DNA of 64,000 nucleotides from a bacterium (GCA_021789695.1 JAJYJH010000002.1:105191-169190); one strand, 5' to 3'; counted from the stretch's first letter, positions 27,534 to 39,031 are shown. Notes: generated by a model from the letters alone, not told the origin. A program made the numbers and translations.

Positions 27534-27536
27534 GGG

Positions 27537-29738
27537 TCAGCCTTTCGACGTAAAATTAATGGACCCGTCCCAGTCCTTCGGCGGTTCCTTAAGGAACTCC
27601 TCCGCCGTCCCTATATAGAATTGTGACGGGCCGTCCCCGGGCCTGGCCTTCTGGGCCGCCCTGAAATCCTCAAGAGAGCCCTTGTAGTCCCCCTTGTAGA
27701 ACTTTTCCACGCCCGCGGCGTAGGGCCCGAGCATGGCCCTCACTTCTGGCGGCGCCTCGCCCTTGCGGGCGAACGGCTCGTAAACCCTGACCGGGATAGC
27801 CTTGCCGACCACGCGGATACTGCCCAGCAGTCGGTAGTCGAAAAAGTCCTTTACGCTCTCGAAGGTGTCCGCGCTGGCCATCACGCGGGAGTGGAAGAAC
27901 TTGTTGGCCCCTTCCAGGCGCGAGGCCAGGTTGACGGCATCACCTATCACCGTATAAGAGAACCTGTTCCGGGAACCCATGTTGCCTACGGTCATCGGGC
28001 CGGAGTTCACTCCGATGCGGAACATCGGCTGTATAGTCTTGTCCCGGGCCTCGGCGTTAAGCTTATTGTTGATGGCCAGGCACTCCACCGCCGCCGTCAC
28101 GGCCATCCTACGGTGCTCGGCCAGGTCCAGCGGGGCGTTCCAGAAAGCGACTATGCAGTCGCCGATAAACTTATCCACCACCCCGTCGTACTTCATGATT
28201 ACGTCGGTAAGTCCGGAGAGGTATACGTTCAGCATCTCCGTCAGCTGCTCCGGCTCCAGCCTTTCGGAGATGGTCGTGAAACCGGCGATGTCGCAGAACA
28301 TGGCCGTCATATCACGCTTCTCGCCTCCGAGCGTAAGCTTGGACGGGTCCTTCGTGATGACCTCTATGACCTTTGGGGAAAGGTATTGGCCGAAGGTGCT
28401 CTTTATCCATTTCTTCTCCCTGCTCTCAGACAGCCCTTTGTTCACGGCGATATAGGCGAAGGGCAGGAACAGCGCCAGGAAGACCGAGGCGAACGGCATC
28501 AACACGTAATGAGCCAGCAGCGCCACATAGGACACGACCAGCAGTAGCATGGCCAGCGCGGACAGCGACAGAAGGGTCCCGAGGGAGAACCGGCGAAGCA
28601 GCACCGGAATCCAGGGCAGAAACAGTATAAGGATGGTTTCCGAGACATAGCCCAGAGGGGCCCTGAAATCCCCGGCCAGCAGATCGTCGATGAAATTCGC
28701 GTGCACGTAAACGCCAGGCATCTGTTTCTGGAAAGCGCTGGGGATGTGGTCGAAGGCCGCCAGGGCCGTGGACCCGACCAGCACTATCCCGCCTTTTATA
28801 GCGGCCTTTTCACCGCCGCTCAGGCGCCCCTGCAGTATGTCCGCCACGGAAATATTTCGGTAGACCTCCGGATCCAGGAGATTGTCCTTATTCCTGTTCC
28901 ACTCCGGATGCAGACGGCGCAACACGGGATACCTGTAGTTAAGTATTACCTGCGAGCCATAGCGCATCTCCAGTTCGGGCAGGGACTTCCCGGAGTAAAC
29001 GGCGTAGGTAGCCATGCCCAGCGAGGGGATGGAGACGTCCTTGCAATCCTTCCAGCAGCGCACACCGGTAAGGCCGGCCAGCTGGTAGGTTAAAAATTTA
29101 TCCGGGAAACTGTCCCCGTTGGTGTCCATGCCGGGATAGAACGGCGCGTAGCGTCTGACCTGGCCGTCGTTGTCCTGGGTCACGTCCACGTTTGGTTCGG
29201 CTATCAGCGCGCTGACCCGCACTAACGGCGGGAAAGGCTTGGAGATCTTCCAGGTGCCGTAGTCCACGTTGACGAGGTTGACGACTATACCTGTCTTAGC
29301 CACGGCGTCGACATAGAGTTTGTCGTTGTAGGGTTCGTCCCTGTCCGGATCGAGCAGAAGCACGTCCATCCCTATGCTCTTAGCCCCCAGGGCCTTAAGC
29401 TTGTCCACCAGCTGACCGTAATACCTGTGTTTGAACGGATAGCCGTATTTCTTGACCGTGTAATCGTCTATGGCGGCTATCACTACCTTCCCGTTCCCAG
29501 GCTTGTTGTAATACTTGCCGAACAGAAAGGTGTACGGAGAGCGGCCCTGATCGACGTTGAATGGCAGGAGACCGGAGAGGCTGTACAGGTCCGCCGGCAG
29601 GTTCGCCATGAAGTTGTCCCACTGATAATTCAATTGATGGGAAAAACCGACCACTGACAAAACCAGCCAGACCGCGGAAAAAAGGAATATCCCCAGGTAT
29701 AGTCTCAAGCCAAGTATCTTTTTTAGCAGCCTTTTCAT
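27537..29738 (-). CDS. CHASE2-domain adenylate cyclase
   Basis: This 733-aa sensor cyclase has an N-terminal TM helix (residues 12-32), a large extracytoplasmic CHASE2 region to about 365 (VVIAAIDDYTVKKYG, SIGMDVLLLDPD, GGIVLVGSTA), and about three TM helices to 450. A class III cyclase domain covers about 480-670. FCDIAGFTTISERL, KFIGDCIVAFW and IGDAVNLASRLEG provide the metal Asp, substrate Lys, Asn and Arg. A TPR-like repeat (GDYKGSLEDFRAAQKARP) closes the protein. It lies 14 bases after the histidine kinase gene, suggesting joint signalling. This is the second cyclase in the window. Confidence 0.92.
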   Translation of the reverse strand: MKRLLKKILGLRLYLGIFLFSAVWLVLSVVGFSHQLNYQWDNFMANLPADLYSLSGLLPFNVDQGRSPYTFLFGKYYNKPGNGKVVIAAIDDYTVKKYGYPFKHRYYGQLVDKLKALGAKSIGMDVLLLDPDRDEPYNDKLYVDAVAKTGIVVNLVNVDYGTWKISKPFPPLVRVSALIAEPNVDVTQDNDGQVRRYAPFYPGMDTNGDSFPDKFLTYQLAGLTGVRCWKDCKDVSIPSLGMATYAVYSGKSLPELEMRYGSQVILNYRYPVLRRLHPEWNRNKDNLLDPEVYRNISVADILQGRLSGGEKAAIKGGIVLVGSTALAAFDHIPSAFQKQMPGVYVHANFIDDLLAGDFRAPLGYVSETILILFLPWIPVLLRRFSLGTLLSLSALAMLLLVVSYVALLAHYVLMPFASVFLALFLPFAYIAVNKGLSESREKKWIKSTFGQYLSPKVIEVITKDPSKLTLGGEKRDMTAMFCDIAGFTTISERLEPEQLTEMLNVYLSGLTDVIMKYDGVVDKFIGDCIVAFWNAPLDLAEHRRMAVTAAVECLAINNKLNAEARDKTIQPMFRIGVNSGPMTVGNMGSRNRFSYTVIGDAVNLASRLEGANKFFHSRVMASADTFESVKDFFDYRLLGSIRVVGKAIPVRVYEPFARKGEAPPEVRAMLGPYAAGVEKFYKGDYKGSLEDFRAAQKARPGDGPSQFYIGTAEEFLKEPPKDWDGSINFTSKG

Positions 29739-29752
29739 TCCCGTTCCCCCTT

Positions 29753-31774
29753 TTACGCTTTGCCGGCGCCGACCCTGAACCTAAAAATCCCTCCGGGCCC
29801 CGGCTCCGCCCATATGCGCCCGCCGTGCAGTTCCACTATCTTCCTGGCGATGGCCAGACCGAGCCCGAAACCGGAGCCGCCTTCTTCTCTCAGACGCTTG
29901 TACTTATCGAAAACGGCCTCGAGCTGAGCCTCCGGTATGCCGGGGCCGGTATCCTCCACAGCGAACAGCACGTCCTCGCCGTCCTTCTTAACGGAGGCGG
30001 AGACTTTGCCGCCCTGCGGGGTAAACTTCCACGCGTTGGAAATCAGGTTCTCCAGCACGCGGCGCAACAGCGACGGGTCCCCGTAGAACTCCGCTCCTCC
30101 GGAGCCCGAAACGTCCATGGATAGTTCCACGCCCTTCTCATCGAATATCGCCCTGAACCCCTCTATGGATTCTGCGAGGAACCTGGCGGCATCCACGGAC
30201 CGCATCTCCGGCCGCAACTGGCCGGCCTCCATGCGCGAAATATCGAGCACGTTCTCCAGAAGCTTGAAAAGGCGGTCGCTGGACTCCTTAACGTTCCTGA
30301 CGTAGCCGGCCTGCCTGGCCTCAGGAGGGAACTCTTTCTCCAGCAGTTTGATGTAGCCCTGCATGGTCAGCAGAGGCGCGCGCAGGTCGTGCGCCACGGA
30401 ATGAAAAAAATCCTCCTTCATCTTCTGCACGCGCCTCTCCAGCGTTATGTCGCGCAGCACGATGAAGATCCCCGGCGTCTGCGTTCTGGCCGGCAGGGTT
30501 TGCACGCTGATACGGTAAAATTTAAGTCCTACGACCGTCTCCAGTTCCACCACGCCGCTGCTGGATTTGGACTTGAGGTCCACAATAGAGGCGATACGGC
30601 GGCGCACCCTCTCGTTCTCTCCGGGCACGGCGTCCGGGCCGAGAACGACCTTGGCCGCGGAATTGGCGTAGAGCAGTTCCCCCCTCAGGTCGGCCAGGAT
30701 GATGGCGTCGTGCATCAAGCTGACCAGGAGTTCCAGTTTCCGCTTCTCCTCGAAGAGCTTCTCCACCTGGATACCGTGGTAACGGTCCACCTCCCGCATC
30801 ATGGAATTGAAGGCGCGCAGCAGCGCAGAAAGTTCGGAGAACTCCGTTTCCTCCGCCACGGGAGTCCTGAAATCCCCTCCCGAGACCCTGCGCGCACCGT
30901 TCATCAGTTCGGCCACCGGGCGGCCCAGTCTGCGCGTGAACAGCAGCGCCGAAAAATAGAACACGGTGAAAACGGCCAGCAGGAAAAAGGCCGCCAACCA
31001 GGAGATGCGGTTTATGCCGGCGAACGCCTCGGCCTTGTTCTCAAGCGCGACCATGTAAAGCCCGAAACCGCGCACCCGGGAGGCGGCGCCGATGTACGGG
31101 CCGTCGCGTCCCCCGATCTCGAACACAGGCCCCTTGCCGAGGATCGCGCGCACTTCCTCCGGGTTAAAGCGTTCGAACGAGCCGGAAAGCGGAAGGGCGT
31201 TGCCCTCCGAGTCCGCCAGCAGCAGGCCGCCGGTGGTTCCAAGCCGCTGCGCCCGGAGCTTCTCGAAGAGATCCCGCAGATTGACCGCCGCGAAAGCGTA
31301 ATAGCCGTGACCGACCGGATAGACCAGCCTGCAGACCGGCATATCGTAAATCATCGTGAAGCCGCCGATGGCCGGGACGTTGCGGCTGACCGCTTTCCTG
31401 AAAAGTTGATCCCCGGAGATATCCAGCAGCCCGAAGTAACGCTTGAGCTCTGGCACCCCGCCGCTCAGGACCTCCCGCCCGTCGGCCTTCGTGAAAGCCA
31501 GGTAGAGGAACTCAGGGTTTTTTTTCAGCGCGCGCTCCAACCCAGCCTCGTTGACATATGCGGCGTCGGAGTCCCACATGCGGTCGAAGCGTCCCGAGAG
31601 GTCCTGGGCTTCGCGCTCCATCATCAGGGAAGCCATCTGCGCGACGTTCTCCTGCAGGGTGGTTATATCGTGGCGGGCGCGGGCCTGGAAATAAAACAGA
31701 AAAACGGCCGCCGGCGCCAGCGGGATGACGCCGGCCCCGAACACTATAAGCAGCAGCCTATTAAGCAGTGTCAC
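29753..31774 (-). CDS. Membrane sensor histidine kinase (Cache-like, HAMP, PAS)
   Basis: This 673-aa kinase has TM helices near residues 8-30 and 262-284 flanking a periplasmic Cache-like sensor. A HAMP domain ([19 protein letters not shown]) and a PAS domain near 350-450 follow. The HisKA phosphosite His is in [12 protein letters not shown] near residue 461. ATP-binding motifs are [18 protein letters not shown] and [15 protein letters not shown]. No response regulator gene is adjacent, so the partner is elsewhere. It is placed between etfA and the CHASE2 cyclase. Confidence 0.93.
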   Translation of the reverse strand: MTLLNRLLLIVFGAGVIPLAPAAVFLFYFQARARHDITTLQENVAQMASLMMEREAQDLSGRFDRMWDSDAAYVNEAGLERALKKNPEFLYLAFTKADGREVLSGGVPELKRYFGLLDISGDQLFRKAVSRNVPAIGGFTMIYDMPVCRLVYPVGHGYYAFAAVNLRDLFEKLRAQRLGTTGGLLLADSEGNALPLSGSFERFNPEEVRAILGKGPVFEIGGRDGPYIGAASRVRGFGLYMVALENKAEAFAGINRISWLAAFFLLAVFTVFYFSALLFTRRLGRPVAELMNGARRVSGGDFRTPVAEETEFSELSALLRAFNSMMREVDRYHGIQVEKLFEEKRKLELLVSLMHDAIILADLRGELLYANSAAKVVLGPDAVPGENERVRRRIASIVDLKSKSSSGVVELETVVGLKFYRISVQTLPARTQTPGIFIVLRDITLERRVQKMKEDFFHSVAHDLRAPLLTMQGYIKLLEKEFPPEARQAGYVRNVKESSDRLFKLLENVLDISRMEAGQLRPEMRSVDAARFLAESIEGFRAIFDEKGVELSMDVSGSGGAEFYGDPSLLRRVLENLISNAWKFTPQGGKVSASVKKDGEDVLFAVEDTGPGIPEAQLEAVFDKYKRLREEGGSGFGLGLAIARKIVELHGGRIWAEPGPGGIFRFRVGAGKA

Positions 31775-31808
31775 TTTGCCTTCACGAAAACCGCGGGACG
31801 GCCCCAGA

Positions 31809-33002
31809 TCACTTTGCGAGAGCCTCGATCAACTTCGGTACCAGTTCGTGGGCGTCGCCCACGATGCCGTACTTCGCCACGTTGAAGATAGGGGCGTTGG
31901 GGTCCTTGTTGACCGCGATTATCACGTCTGAGGACTTCATGCCCACTATATGCTGCACCGCGCCGGAGATGCCGAACGAGAGATAGAGTTTGGGCGACAC
32001 GGTGGTGCCGCTCTGCCCCACCTGGTGGCTCTTCTCCTTGAAGCCGAGGTCCACGGCCGCCCGAGAGGCGCCGACCACTCCGCCGAGAAGCCTGGAGAGT
32101 TCCTCCAGTCGCTTAAACCGCTCTTTCGTCTTCATGCCGCGGCCGCCGGAAACTATGACATCGGCGTTCTCTATCCTTACCGCGCCAGCGTCGTGCGCGA
32201 TCTTGCGCTCCAGCACCTTCACGCGGCGAAGGCTCTTGTCGAGCTTGGCGGTCTCGCGGACCACCAGCGCCGAGCGGCCGAGTACCGGCTCCGACATCTT
32301 CATGACGTTAGGGCGCACGGTGGCCATCTGCGGGCGGGAGTTCGGGGCCAGAATGTCGGCCATGATGTTGCCGCCGAATGCGGGACGGCTCTGCAGCAAC
32401 AGTCCGTCCTTTATCGCGAGCGCGGTGCAGTCGGCGGTCAGGCCGACGTAGAGCGTGGAAGCCACGCGCGGCGCGAGGTCGCGGCCCTGTATGGTGGCGC
32501 CGTAGAGGATTACGGACGGCTTGTGGCGGGTCACCAGAGAGACCATCACGGTAGTGAAGATGTCGGTGTTGTATTCGAATAGCTCTTCGTGCTCCACCAG
32601 GTACACTTTGTCAGCCCCATAAGCGCCCAGTTCCTTCTCGTAGCCGTGCTCCTTGTCGGTCATCAGCACTGCGCAGAGGTCCTCGCCAAGTTTATCCGCC
32701 AGTTTGCGCCCCTCGGAGAGCAGCTCGAAGGCCACCTGCTTTATCTTCTTAGGGTGGGTCTTGTCCCCGGTCTCGGAGAGTTCCACATAGACCCATACTC
32801 CTTTATAGCCGGATAGGTCGCGGGTCGAACCTTCCTCGCGGGTGATCGTGATGGCCTGCACCGGGCAGACCTGGACGCAGACGCCGCACAGCGTGCAGGC
32901 CTCGTTCATCGTCGCTTTCCTGTCCATCATGTTAATCGCCGCGAAAGGGCAGACCGGCACGCACTTGGCGCAGCCTATACACTTGTGGGAAACTTCTATC
33001 AT
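31809..33002 (-). CDS. etfA: Electron transfer flavoprotein α subunit with N-terminal double [4Fe-4S] ferredoxin
   Basis: This 397-aa EtfA carries an N-terminal extension with two CxxCxxCxxxC motifs ([11 protein letters not shown] and [11 protein letters not shown]). The EtfA FAD domain holds [33 protein letters not shown] and [11 protein letters not shown] start it at ATG 33002, which has AGGAG 6 bases upstream; the longer open frame has no family match. Ferredoxin-fused EtfA is known from some anaerobic, electron-bifurcating systems such as lactate dehydrogenase and caffeyl-CoA reductase. Whether this Etf bifurcates cannot be told here. A 122-base gap separates it from etfB. Confidence 0.93.
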   Translation of the reverse strand: MIEVSHKCIGCAKCVPVCPFAAINMMDRKATMNEACTLCGVCVQVCPVQAITITREEGSTRDLSGYKGVWVYVELSETGDKTHPKKIKQVAFELLSEGRKLADKLGEDLCAVLMTDKEHGYEKELGAYGADKVYLVEHEELFEYNTDIFTTVMVSLVTRHKPSVILYGATIQGRDLAPRVASTLYVGLTADCTALAIKDGLLLQSRPAFGGNIMADILAPNSRPQMATVRPNVMKMSEPVLGRSALVVRETAKLDKSLRRVKVLERKIAHDAGAVRIENADVIVSGGRGMKTKERFKRLEELSRLLGGVVGASRAAVDLGFKEKSHQVGQSGTTVSPKLYLSFGISGAVQHIVGMKSSDVIIAVNKDPNAPIFNVAKYGIVGDAHELVPKLIEALAK

Positions 33003-33025
33003 CTTGATCTCCTGGTTCTCGCACC

Positions 33026-33114
33026 CCCGCGCAACGCGGGGCCGTTTTACACACCGGGCCCGGCCTTCGTCGGACGGGCGCCTAAATACTGAATTTGTCG
33101 CGTGCTCCGCACGC
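33026..33114 (-). repeat. Two perfect stem-loops between etfB and etfA
   Basis: The spacer holds a 7-bp stem with 3-base loop (33027-33043, arms CCCCGCG/CGCGGGG) and a 6-bp stem with 3-base loop (33100-33114, arms GCGTGC/GCACGC). Neither has a U tract, so they are not standard terminators. They may set mRNA stability or processing between the two subunits. Confidence 0.55.
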
Positions 33115-33124
33115 TCTATCCTTA

Positions 33125-33913
33125 CTAACCTATGAAGTGCTCGGCCCTCAGCAGCTCGAGTATCTTCTCCGCGCCCTGCTGGCCGGAGCCGTTGAACATG
33201 GCCGCCTTTTCCCTCTGCGGGGGCGGATAGATCTTGTTGACCTGAGTGGGCGAGCCCTTCAGGCCAAGGTACTGCGCCTCGGCGCCAACGTCGGCGGCGC
33301 TCCACACGTGGAACGGCTTCTTCAGCGCGGCGTGCACGGCCGGAAACGACGGATGCTTCGGGGTCCAGTCCTTACCCATAATCATCGTGATCAGCACTGG
33401 GGGACGCGCCTCCAGCAGCTCGTGGCCGCCGTCTATCTGCTTGCGGGCGAGTATGCGGCGGCCGTCCACCTCTACGTGCTCGCAGAAGGTGACCTGCGGG
33501 ATGCCCAGTTGCTGGGCCACGGCGGGGCCGGTCTGCGCGGTGTCGCCGTCTATGGCCTGCATGCCCGCGAAGATGATGTCCATCTTGCCGAGCTTCTTGA
33601 TTCCCTTGGCCAACGCGTACGAGGTGGCCCAGGTGTCCGAGCCGGCGAAGGCCATGTCGGACAGCAGCACTCCCTCGTCGGCGCCGAGCGCAAGTGCCAG
33701 CTGCACCACGGCCTTGGCTTGCGGCGGGCCCATCGACAGGACGGTCACCTTGAAGTTGTGCTTCTTCTTGAGTTCGAGGGCGGCCTCGAGAGCGTAGTGG
33801 TCGTACGGGTTGAGGATGCTGGGCACCCCGGCGCGTATCAGGGTCCCCGTCTCGGGGTTAATCTTCACCTCGGTGGAATCAGGAACCTGCTTGATGAGTA
33901 CGGCTATGTTCAT
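33125..33913 (-). CDS. etfB: Electron transfer flavoprotein β subunit
   Basis: EtfB forms the heterodimer with EtfA that takes electrons from acyl-CoA dehydrogenase. The 262-aa sequence begins with MNIAVLIKQVPDSTEVKI and has the NPYDHYALEAALELK, LSMGPPQA, DMAFAGSDTWATSYALAKG and MQAIDGDTAQTGP segments of the family. CAGGAG lies 6 bases upstream of the ATG. The gene lies 16 bases after the acyl-CoA dehydrogenase stop, so the dehydrogenase and Etf form one functional unit. Confidence 0.96.
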   Translation of the reverse strand: MNIAVLIKQVPDSTEVKINPETGTLIRAGVPSILNPYDHYALEAALELKKKHNFKVTVLSMGPPQAKAVVQLALALGADEGVLLSDMAFAGSDTWATSYALAKGIKKLGKMDIIFAGMQAIDGDTAQTGPAVAQQLGIPQVTFCEHVEVDGRRILARKQIDGGHELLEARPPVLITMIMGKDWTPKHPSFPAVHAALKKPFHVWSAADVGAEAQYLGLKGSPTQVNKIYPPPQREKAAMFNGSGQQGAEKILELLRAEHFIG

Positions 33914-33929
33914 TGTTGTCTCCTGAACT

Positions 33930-35570
<1,641 letters not shown>

Positions 35571-35597
35571 TTTTACCTCTGTGTTTCAAGTCTAAAG

Positions 35598-37088
35598 CTA
35601 CGCCTTTACCGTCTCGCAGGCGGCGAGATAGCCCTTCACTTCTGAAGCTATTTTTCCCGCGAAGGCTTTATCCTCCAGGCTCTCGGCGTTGATAAAGACG
35701 TTTTCCGCCGCGCAGCGTATGGCCGCCTCCAGCAGGTAGCGGGCGCTCTTAAAGTCGCTTATCACGTGCGAGGAGATCGAGCCCGAGCAAACCGTCAGGC
35801 CGGCCAGCGCCTCGGAGGCGAGGCGCGCGGTCTTGAGCGGCACCTCGGAGGCGTGCTTCAGGGCAGCCTGCATCTTCATTTTACGCTCAGGGTTATCCTT
35901 CGGGGTCTTCATGGCCTCCATGAAGCCGTCAAACGAGGAGGCGTCCTCGGTTACGCAGTTCTGCAGCGCGGCCTTGTGCTCTCCGAGGCGGGCGTTGAGC
36001 TCGCGCAGGGCCGGCTTCTTGGCCTCTTCGAGCTTTTTGCCGCGCAGCGTGATGCCTATGGCCATCTGGCCGAGCGCGCAACCCATCGCGCCGCTGACGC
36101 CGGCCGCCGATCCCCCGCCGGGGGTAGGGTCCGTGTTGGCGAGCGCGTCCACGAACAGGCTGGCGCCGGTCTGCCAGGAGGACAGCAGGTTCAGCAGTTT
36201 GGTCTCCAGCACCTGCGTCTCCTTGTTAAAATCCTTCACCTGCAGGCTCTCCACCGCGTAGTCGGTGATGGCGTCCTGCGTGGTCAAGCCGATGAGCTCG
36301 GTGCCGCTAACGGCGACGCCCTTGGGCTCAAGGTCCTTCCGCATCTCGTCCATCACGCGCTTGATCGAGGTGGTCTTGTAGTCGGTCAGCACGGTGGACA
36401 TCTGCACCTGGCCCTTGGACTCCAGGAAGATCTCCTTGGCGCGCAGGGCCGGCAGGCCGCCGCCCGAGGTGCGGATCTTCTTGGCCAGCCCCTTGGCAAA
36501 CTCCATGTCGGTGGTGTTTAGATTGACGTTGAAGTTGACGATTTGGTTGCGGGCGCCCACGGCCATGGCGCCGGCGGTGGGGTGTATGCGGTTCGGGCCG
36601 AAGTCCGGCACGCGCTCCGGGTCCTTGCCGATGACCTCGCGCAGGCCCTCGAACTGGCCCTTGCGCACCTTGGCGAGGTCCTTCCTGTGCTCGAACCTCG
36701 CGGCGCGGTCGTAGAGGTAGACCGGGATCTGCAGCTCTCGTCCTATGCGTTCGCCGGCGGCTTCCGCCAGTTTTATACAGTCTTCTATAGTTGAGCCCAT
36801 TATCGGGATGAAAGGGGCCACGTCGGTGGCGCCCATGCGGGGGTGCTCGCCCTTGTGGTAGTTGAGGTCTATGAGCTGGGCGGCCTTCTTCGTGACGGCG
36901 AACATGGCGTCGGCGGCGGTCTCCACCGGGGCCATGAAGGTCAGCACGGTGCGGTTATGGTCTGCGTCCTTCTCCACGTCCAGGATAAGCACTCCCGGCA
37001 CGGTCCTGGCGGCGTCGACTATCGTGTTTATCTTGGAAATATCGCGGCCTTCGCTGAAATTAGGGACACACTCCACGAATTTACCCAT
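35598..37088 (-). CDS. ftcD: Bifunctional glutamate formimidoyltransferase / formimino-THF cyclodeaminase
   Basis: FtcD moves the formimino group of formiminoglutamate to tetrahydrofolate and then releases ammonia to give 5,10-methenyl-THF. Of 496 aa, residues 1-300 are the transferase (ECVPNFSEGRD, DADHNRTVLTF, KGEHPRMGATD). Residues 310-495 are the cyclodeaminase (TPGGGSAAGVSGAMG). I chose ATG 37088 with AGGAGG 4 bases upstream. It completes the histidine route with HutH, HutU and HutI, and could also serve formiminoglycine from purine breakdown. It heads the long minus run. Confidence 0.95.
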   Translation of the reverse strand: MGKFVECVPNFSEGRDISKINTIVDAARTVPGVLILDVEKDADHNRTVLTFMAPVETAADAMFAVTKKAAQLIDLNYHKGEHPRMGATDVAPFIPIMGSTIEDCIKLAEAAGERIGRELQIPVYLYDRAARFEHRKDLAKVRKGQFEGLREVIGKDPERVPDFGPNRIHPTAGAMAVGARNQIVNFNVNLNTTDMEFAKGLAKKIRTSGGGLPALRAKEIFLESKGQVQMSTVLTDYKTTSIKRVMDEMRKDLEPKGVAVSGTELIGLTTQDAITDYAVESLQVKDFNKETQVLETKLLNLLSSWQTGASLFVDALANTDPTPGGGSAAGVSGAMGCALGQMAIGITLRGKKLEEAKKPALRELNARLGEHKAALQNCVTEDASSFDGFMEAMKTPKDNPERKMKMQAALKHASEVPLKTARLASEALAGLTVCSGSISSHVISDFKSARYLLEAAIRCAAENVFINAESLEDKAFAGKIASEVKGYLAACETVKA

Positions 37089-37103
37089 GAAGCCTCCTGA
37101 GCG

Positions 37104-37136
37104 GATGCCCGCCAATAATATAGATAATTAAACTAA
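37104..37136 (-). promoter_or_regulatory. AT-rich promoter-like region before ftcD
   Basis: The minus strand here is strongly AT-rich in otherwise GC-rich DNA and includes TATATTAT about 25 bases before ATG 37088. No consensus -35 is visible. It may supply transcription to ftcD downstream of the terminator at 37181-37218. Confidence 0.4.
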
Positions 37137-37180
37137 ATTCCGAGCCAAAGGACTAGGGCCCGCGCAGACCGGGAGGCCTG

Positions 37181-37218
37181 AAAAAAAGCGATAACCCGCT
37201 TTTGGCGGGTTATCGCTT
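37181..37218 (-). terminator. Strong Rho-independent terminator upstream of ftcD
   Basis: A perfect 14-bp stem (37186-37199 with 37205-37218) with a 5-base loop is followed on the minus strand by seven U. It would end transcripts coming from the polysaccharide/barrel genes and any RNA started at 37272-37299. Confidence 0.92.
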
Positions 37219-37265
37219 CCCCTTGCTTCGGGGAGTTCACACTTGGAGGCCGCTAGGCGGCGTCC
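37181..37265 (-). ncRNA. Candidate small RNA or attenuated leader upstream of ftcD
   Basis: The promoter at 37272-37299 and the terminator at 37181-37218 define a predicted transcript of about 85 nt. It has no open frame of note. A CCCC/GGGG hairpin precedes the terminator stem. I recognise no Rfam family. It may be an independent sRNA or a leader that controls read-through into ftcD. Confidence 0.4.
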
Positions 37266-37271
37266 GGCTAT

Positions 37272-37299
37272 AGTATAGCAGACTATCCGGAGTTGTCAA
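37272..37299 (-). promoter_or_regulatory. Promoter TTGACA-16-TATACT with overlapping dyad
   Basis: A perfect -35 TTGACA (37294-37299) lies 16 bases from TATACT (37272-37277). A dyad with arms CCGGATAGT and ACTATagCCGG spans the spacer and -10 (37264-37290), which could be a repressor operator. The -35 overlaps the stop of the barrel protein gene. Confidence 0.65.
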
Positions 37300-37949
37300 G
37301 GGGGGGTTGACACGTCCTTTTTCCTGTCTTTCCAGACGGCGTAGGTGAGCGTGAAGGACAGGTTAAAACTCTCGGCGGAACCGAGGTCCATGTTATCTCC
37401 CTTCAGATCGAAGATATGGTGCCAGCGCAGTTCCAGACCGCCCCTGGTCCCGAACATGAAAGGGAACGATACCCCTCCGCCGAGGTTCAGGCCCAGGCTG
37501 GAGCCGGCATCGGAGGCAAAGGAGACACCGCCTGAGGTGAAAGCGGGCTGTTTCCACTGGTATACTCCGGCCCCCAGCACGCCGTAATAATCCAGGTTCC
37601 CCCCCGGCACGGAGACCTTGACGAAAGGCGTCAGCGATATCACGCTGATACTGAGGCCTGGCATGGACCGGTTCACATAGTCCCCGGCGTAAAAAGTTTC
37701 CAGGCCGTAACTGAGGGTCTCGTCCACCCGTTTAGCGGCGGACAACTGCATGGTCCCGGAGGATTTGAAGCCAACGGTCCCGTCCCCCCAGTGGCCGGAG
37801 AACGGCACGCTGCGCCCGACACCGAAGGAAACGTAACCGGCCAGATAGCGTGATGGCGGCGGCAGGTCCCCAAGGTCTGGCAGATCGGGCAGGTTCTGCG
37901 CGGCCGCCGGCGCCACCGCCAGCAGCAGCAGCAGGGCCCTTTTTCTCAC
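37296..37949 (-). CDS. Predicted outer-membrane β-barrel protein
   Basis: This 217-aa exported protein begins at GTG 37949 with a signal peptide (MRKRALLLLLAVAPAAAQ) and a short Pro/Leu/Asp repeat (LPDLPDLGDLPPP). The remainder alternates polar and aromatic residues in 8-10 strands with GLELRWHHIFDL near the end, as in small OmpW/OmpA-type barrels. A run of six G lies before the GTG, which overlaps the epimerase stop (GTGA). A specific role is not evident. Confidence 0.72.
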   Translation of the reverse strand: MRKRALLLLLAVAPAAAQNLPDLPDLGDLPPPSRYLAGYVSFGVGRSVPFSGHWGDGTVGFKSSGTMQLSAAKRVDETLSYGLETFYAGDYVNRSMPGLSISVISLTPFVKVSVPGGNLDYYGVLGAGVYQWKQPAFTSGGVSFASDAGSSLGLNLGGGVSFPFMFGTRGGLELRWHHIFDLKGDNMDLGSAESFNLSFTLTYAVWKDRKKDVSTPP

Positions 37950-39031
37950 CTGCCCCCCGCCGGGGAAACGCCTATGCCGGCCTTGACGCGGTCCAGAGAG
38001 TAGACCCCGTTCCTCGACAGGAAAGAAGCGCCGCGCAGGCCGCTGTCCTTTATGAAGAACGGGGTATCCAGGTCTATAAAATCGAAGCCGCCCAACCCGC
38101 CGGCGAAAGCCGCGGCCGCCGCGGATGCCAGTTCGCTCTCTACCATCTCGCCCATCATAAGCTTCAGGCCCTTGGCCCTGGCCAGCGTCCAAACTTCGCG
38201 GGCGCGCAGGAAGCCCAGCTTGGTCAGTTTGATGTTGAGCGCGCCGACAGCCTTCTTGCGGAGCAGCCGGAAGACGTCGTCGAGAGAATAAGCCGACTCG
38301 TCGGCGCAGACCGGCATCGGCAGCCTGCGGCTGAGCCAGGCCAGCCCGTCGTCGTCGCCCTTCCTCACCGGCTGCTCCACCACCTCCGGCACTATGCCCC
38401 TGCGGGCGAGTCCCTTCAGGAAGCCTTCCGCCTGCGCAGCGGTGTAGGCGCAGTTGGCGTCCAGGTAGACCGGGCAGCCGGGCGCGGCTTTCCGAACCGC
38501 CTCGAGCCTGCGGAAATCCTCGTCCATGTCCGAGCCGGTCTTGACCTTGAAGATACGGAAACCCCGCGCGCGCATCTTCCGGGTAAAATCCAACGCGGCG
38601 TCGGCCGAGCCTATCACCACGGTGATGTCGGTCTTGAGGCGCGCCTGCCTGCCGCCGAAGAATCTCCACAACGATACGCCCTGCAGCCTGGACGCCAGGT
38701 CCAGCAGCGCCATCTCCGCGCCCGCCAGGGCCGCCCTGTTGCCGTCCAGTCGCTTCTCCAGCAGGCACATGGCGCCCAGGTAGTCCGCGGCGTCAAGCCC
38801 AAGGAGGGCCTCCCCGGCGCGTTCCAGATTGCGCATCGTGGCGGCCCTGGTTTCGCCGGTTATGTGCGTAGCTATCGCGGCCTCGCCCCAGCCTTTCTCT
38901 CCGCCAGCGCTCTGCAGCGTGAACAGCGCGTTCGTCATGCTGCTGTGGCTGCCGCTGGAGATCGTGAACGGCGTGAAGAGCTCCGCGTCCAGTTTCCGCA
39001 CAGAGGCCTTGTTTATGACTGAACTTTTCAT
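37946..39031 (-). CDS. Enolase-superfamily dipeptide epimerase-like protein
   Basis: This 361-aa enzyme has the mandelate-racemase/muconate-lactonising fold. FKVKTGSD near residue 153 gives the KxK catalytic Lys. DANCAY, VVEQP and CADES provide the three metal acids, and NIKLTKLG near 257 supplies the second Lys. This arrangement fits L-Ala-D/L-Glu epimerases that recycle murein peptides. ATG 39031 has GGGAG 5 bases upstream and overlaps the transferase stop (ATGA). Muconate or O-succinylbenzoate activity is less likely. It fits with MurQ and DacB nearby. Confidence 0.85.
   Translation of the reverse strand: MKSSVINKASVRKLDAELFTPFTISSGSHSSMTNALFTLQSAGGEKGWGEAAIATHITGETRAATMRNLERAGEALLGLDAADYLGAMCLLEKRLDGNRAALAGAEMALLDLASRLQGVSLWRFFGGRQARLKTDITVVIGSADAALDFTRKMRARGFRIFKVKTGSDMDEDFRRLEAVRKAAPGCPVYLDANCAYTAAQAEGFLKGLARRGIVPEVVEQPVRKGDDDGLAWLSRRLPMPVCADESAYSLDDVFRLLRKKAVGALNIKLTKLGFLRAREVWTLARAKGLKLMMGEMVESELASAAAAAFAGGLGGFDFIDLDTPFFIKDSGLRGASFLSRNGVYSLDRVKAGIGVSPAGGR

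Noticed and set aside
37296..38768. 490-codon minus frame covering the barrel protein
   Set aside because: The first half is out of frame with, and lies inside, the epimerase gene. The real protein starts at GTG 37949 with a signal peptide.
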